Shown: piece by piece, positions 31,949 through 32,500 of the stretch | How positions within the stretch are numbered: the stretch's first letter is position 1 | How the letters are laid out: each line of letters begins with the position of its first letter | Assembly: GCA_021817045.1 (NCBI GenBank) | Contig: JAKAWG010000002.1 | Span: 1 to 32,500 of the forward strand | Direction: 5' to 3' | From: Acidobacteriota bacterium | GTDB lineage: Bacteria; Acidobacteriota; Terriglobia; UBA7540 | DNA: 32,500 nucleotides | Made by a program: the position numbers and the translations under genes | The notes under the pieces: generated by a model | Told to the model about the DNA's origin: nothing | What the model saw: only the letters and a program-made list of their open reading frames with translations | The model's database searches: none

Positions 31949-32500
31949 TCAAGCGGTCCGGCCGCAGCATCTCTTGTATTTCAGGCCGCTACCGCAGGAG
32001 CAGGGCTCGTTGCGGCCGAGGTGGTCGAGGGTGGCCGTTGCAGTGGCTTGGCGCCGGGCCCACTGCATGACGTTCGCGGGCGGCCGTCCCTGACGAAGTT
32101 CTTGGGCCATGAATCGCATCGCGCCGTCGACGTGGTGAAAGAAGATCTTGTATCCAGCGCACAGGTAGTTGAGTCCCTCTTCGCCTTCCGGCGTAAGGAT
32201 GAAGCGGTGCTTGGGACACTCGCCGTTGCAGGCAAACCGCACGTCACACTCGCGGCAATAGCGCGGGAGCGCGTCGCGCTTGCTCGTGCCAAAGGAGTGT
32301 TGCTGAGCGGAGTTGGCCAGCGACGCCAGCGGGCTTTCCATGATGTTGCCCAGCTTGTTTTCGGGATAGACAAAGTGGTCGCACGAATAAAGGTCGCCGT
32401 TGTGCTCCATCGCCATCGCGGACCCGCAGGTTTCGCGGAAGACGCAAAGGCTTGCCGGCAATCCCAGCCACATTTCGAGCGCCACGTCGAAAAGCTGCAC
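31949..32500 (-). CDS. anaerobic sulfatase maturase (radical-SAM), C-terminal part, with SEC-C tail
   Basis: This frame runs off the right edge, so only the last 183 residues are seen and the radical-SAM CxxxCxxC is outside. The SPASM-type part is diagnostic for anaerobic sulfatase-maturating enzymes: CGSAMAMEHNGDLYSC with DHFVYPENKLGNI, then YCRECDVRFACNGECPKHRF, which supply the ligands of two auxiliary Fe-S clusters. The enzyme oxidises the sulfatase active-site Cys or Ser to formylglycine. The protein ends in a SEC-C zinc motif, GRNEPCSCGSGLKYKRCCG, a protein-interaction module best known from SecA. The likely client is the CSPSR sulfatase 1.7 kb to the left, on the opposite strand. Confidence 0.9.
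   Translation of the reverse strand: MQLFDVALEMWLGLPASLCVFRETCGSAMAMEHNGDLYSCDHFVYPENKLGNIMESPLASLANSAQQHSFGTSKRDALPRYCRECDVRFACNGECPKHRFILTPEGEEGLNYLCAGYKIFFHHVDGAMRFMAQELRQGRPPANVMQWARRQATATATLDHLGRNEPCSCGSGLKYKRCCGRTA

Noticed and set aside
1..32500. CRISPR arrays, rRNA, tRNA, phage or plasmid genes
   Set aside because: Read through on both strands without finding regularly spaced repeats, RNA gene signatures, integrases or transposases. The only repeats are the palindromes and short tandem units listed.

Overview
The window looks like a GC-rich chromosomal segment from a member of the Acidobacteriota. That assignment is an inference from gene content: a large TonB-dependent receptor of the carboxypeptidase-regulatory/Oar type, TPR proteins, a tannase-family esterase, a soluble-type PQQ dehydrogenase with a built-in haem domain, a small protein with the STGPRT..GK..N..KHG motif, and an anaerobic-type sulfatase maturase. 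No rRNA, tRNA, CRISPR array or transposase gene was found.

Layout. (1) 1-373: AT-rich left edge holding the tail of a gene that enters from the left and a hairpin-rich palindromic element. (2) 374-6129, minus strand: a four-gene, translationally coupled tripartite efflux operon, TolC-like, then a 54-residue ORF missed by routine ORF length cut-offs, then HlyD/CusB-like adaptor, then CusA/CzcA-like RND pump. The small ORF repeats the C-terminal motif of the TolC protein. (3) 6431-11114: a TPR lipid- or envelope-side protein, two small unknowns, a beta-barrel-like protein that seems to have lost its N-terminus, and mtaB (tRNA methylthiotransferase). (4) 11774-14406, plus strand: extended -10 promoter, TPR protein, yvcK-like UDP-sugar-binding regulator, and a PIG-L/LmbE deacetylase. 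(5) 14796-17507, plus strand: a zinc-type MtaA/MtbA (UroD-fold) methyltransferase followed 15 bases later by a tannase/feruloyl esterase. (6) 17626-19905, minus: PQQ dehydrogenase whose stop codon lies inside a palindromic element. (7) 19986-21667, plus: ROK sugar kinase overlapping a transaldolase/fructose-6-phosphate-aldolase-like gene. (8) 21675-24914, minus: TonB-dependent receptor. (9) 25086-27968, plus: YihY/BrkB membrane protein, strong hairpin, promoter, then pyruvoyl arginine decarboxylase and a deoxyhypusine-synthase-like enzyme. (10) 28251-32500: relic of a glycoside hydrolase tail, a Tat-exported Cys-type sulfatase, a convergent phospholipid-N-methyltransferase-like gene, a short unknown, and the C-terminal part of an anaerobic sulfatase maturase running off the right edge.

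How the genes fit together. Several parts point to plant- or algal-polymer and aromatic use outside the cytoplasm: the receptor, the esterase, the sulfatase with its maturase, the glycoside hydrolase relic and the PQQ dehydrogenase. The arginine decarboxylase and DHS-like pair suggests a polyamine route starting from agmatine; the DHS-like enzyme keeps the catalytic lysine but has lost both carboxylates that bind spermidine in the eukaryotic enzyme. The two most interesting candidates are this polyamine pair and the TolC-tail-mimic ORF inside the efflux operon.
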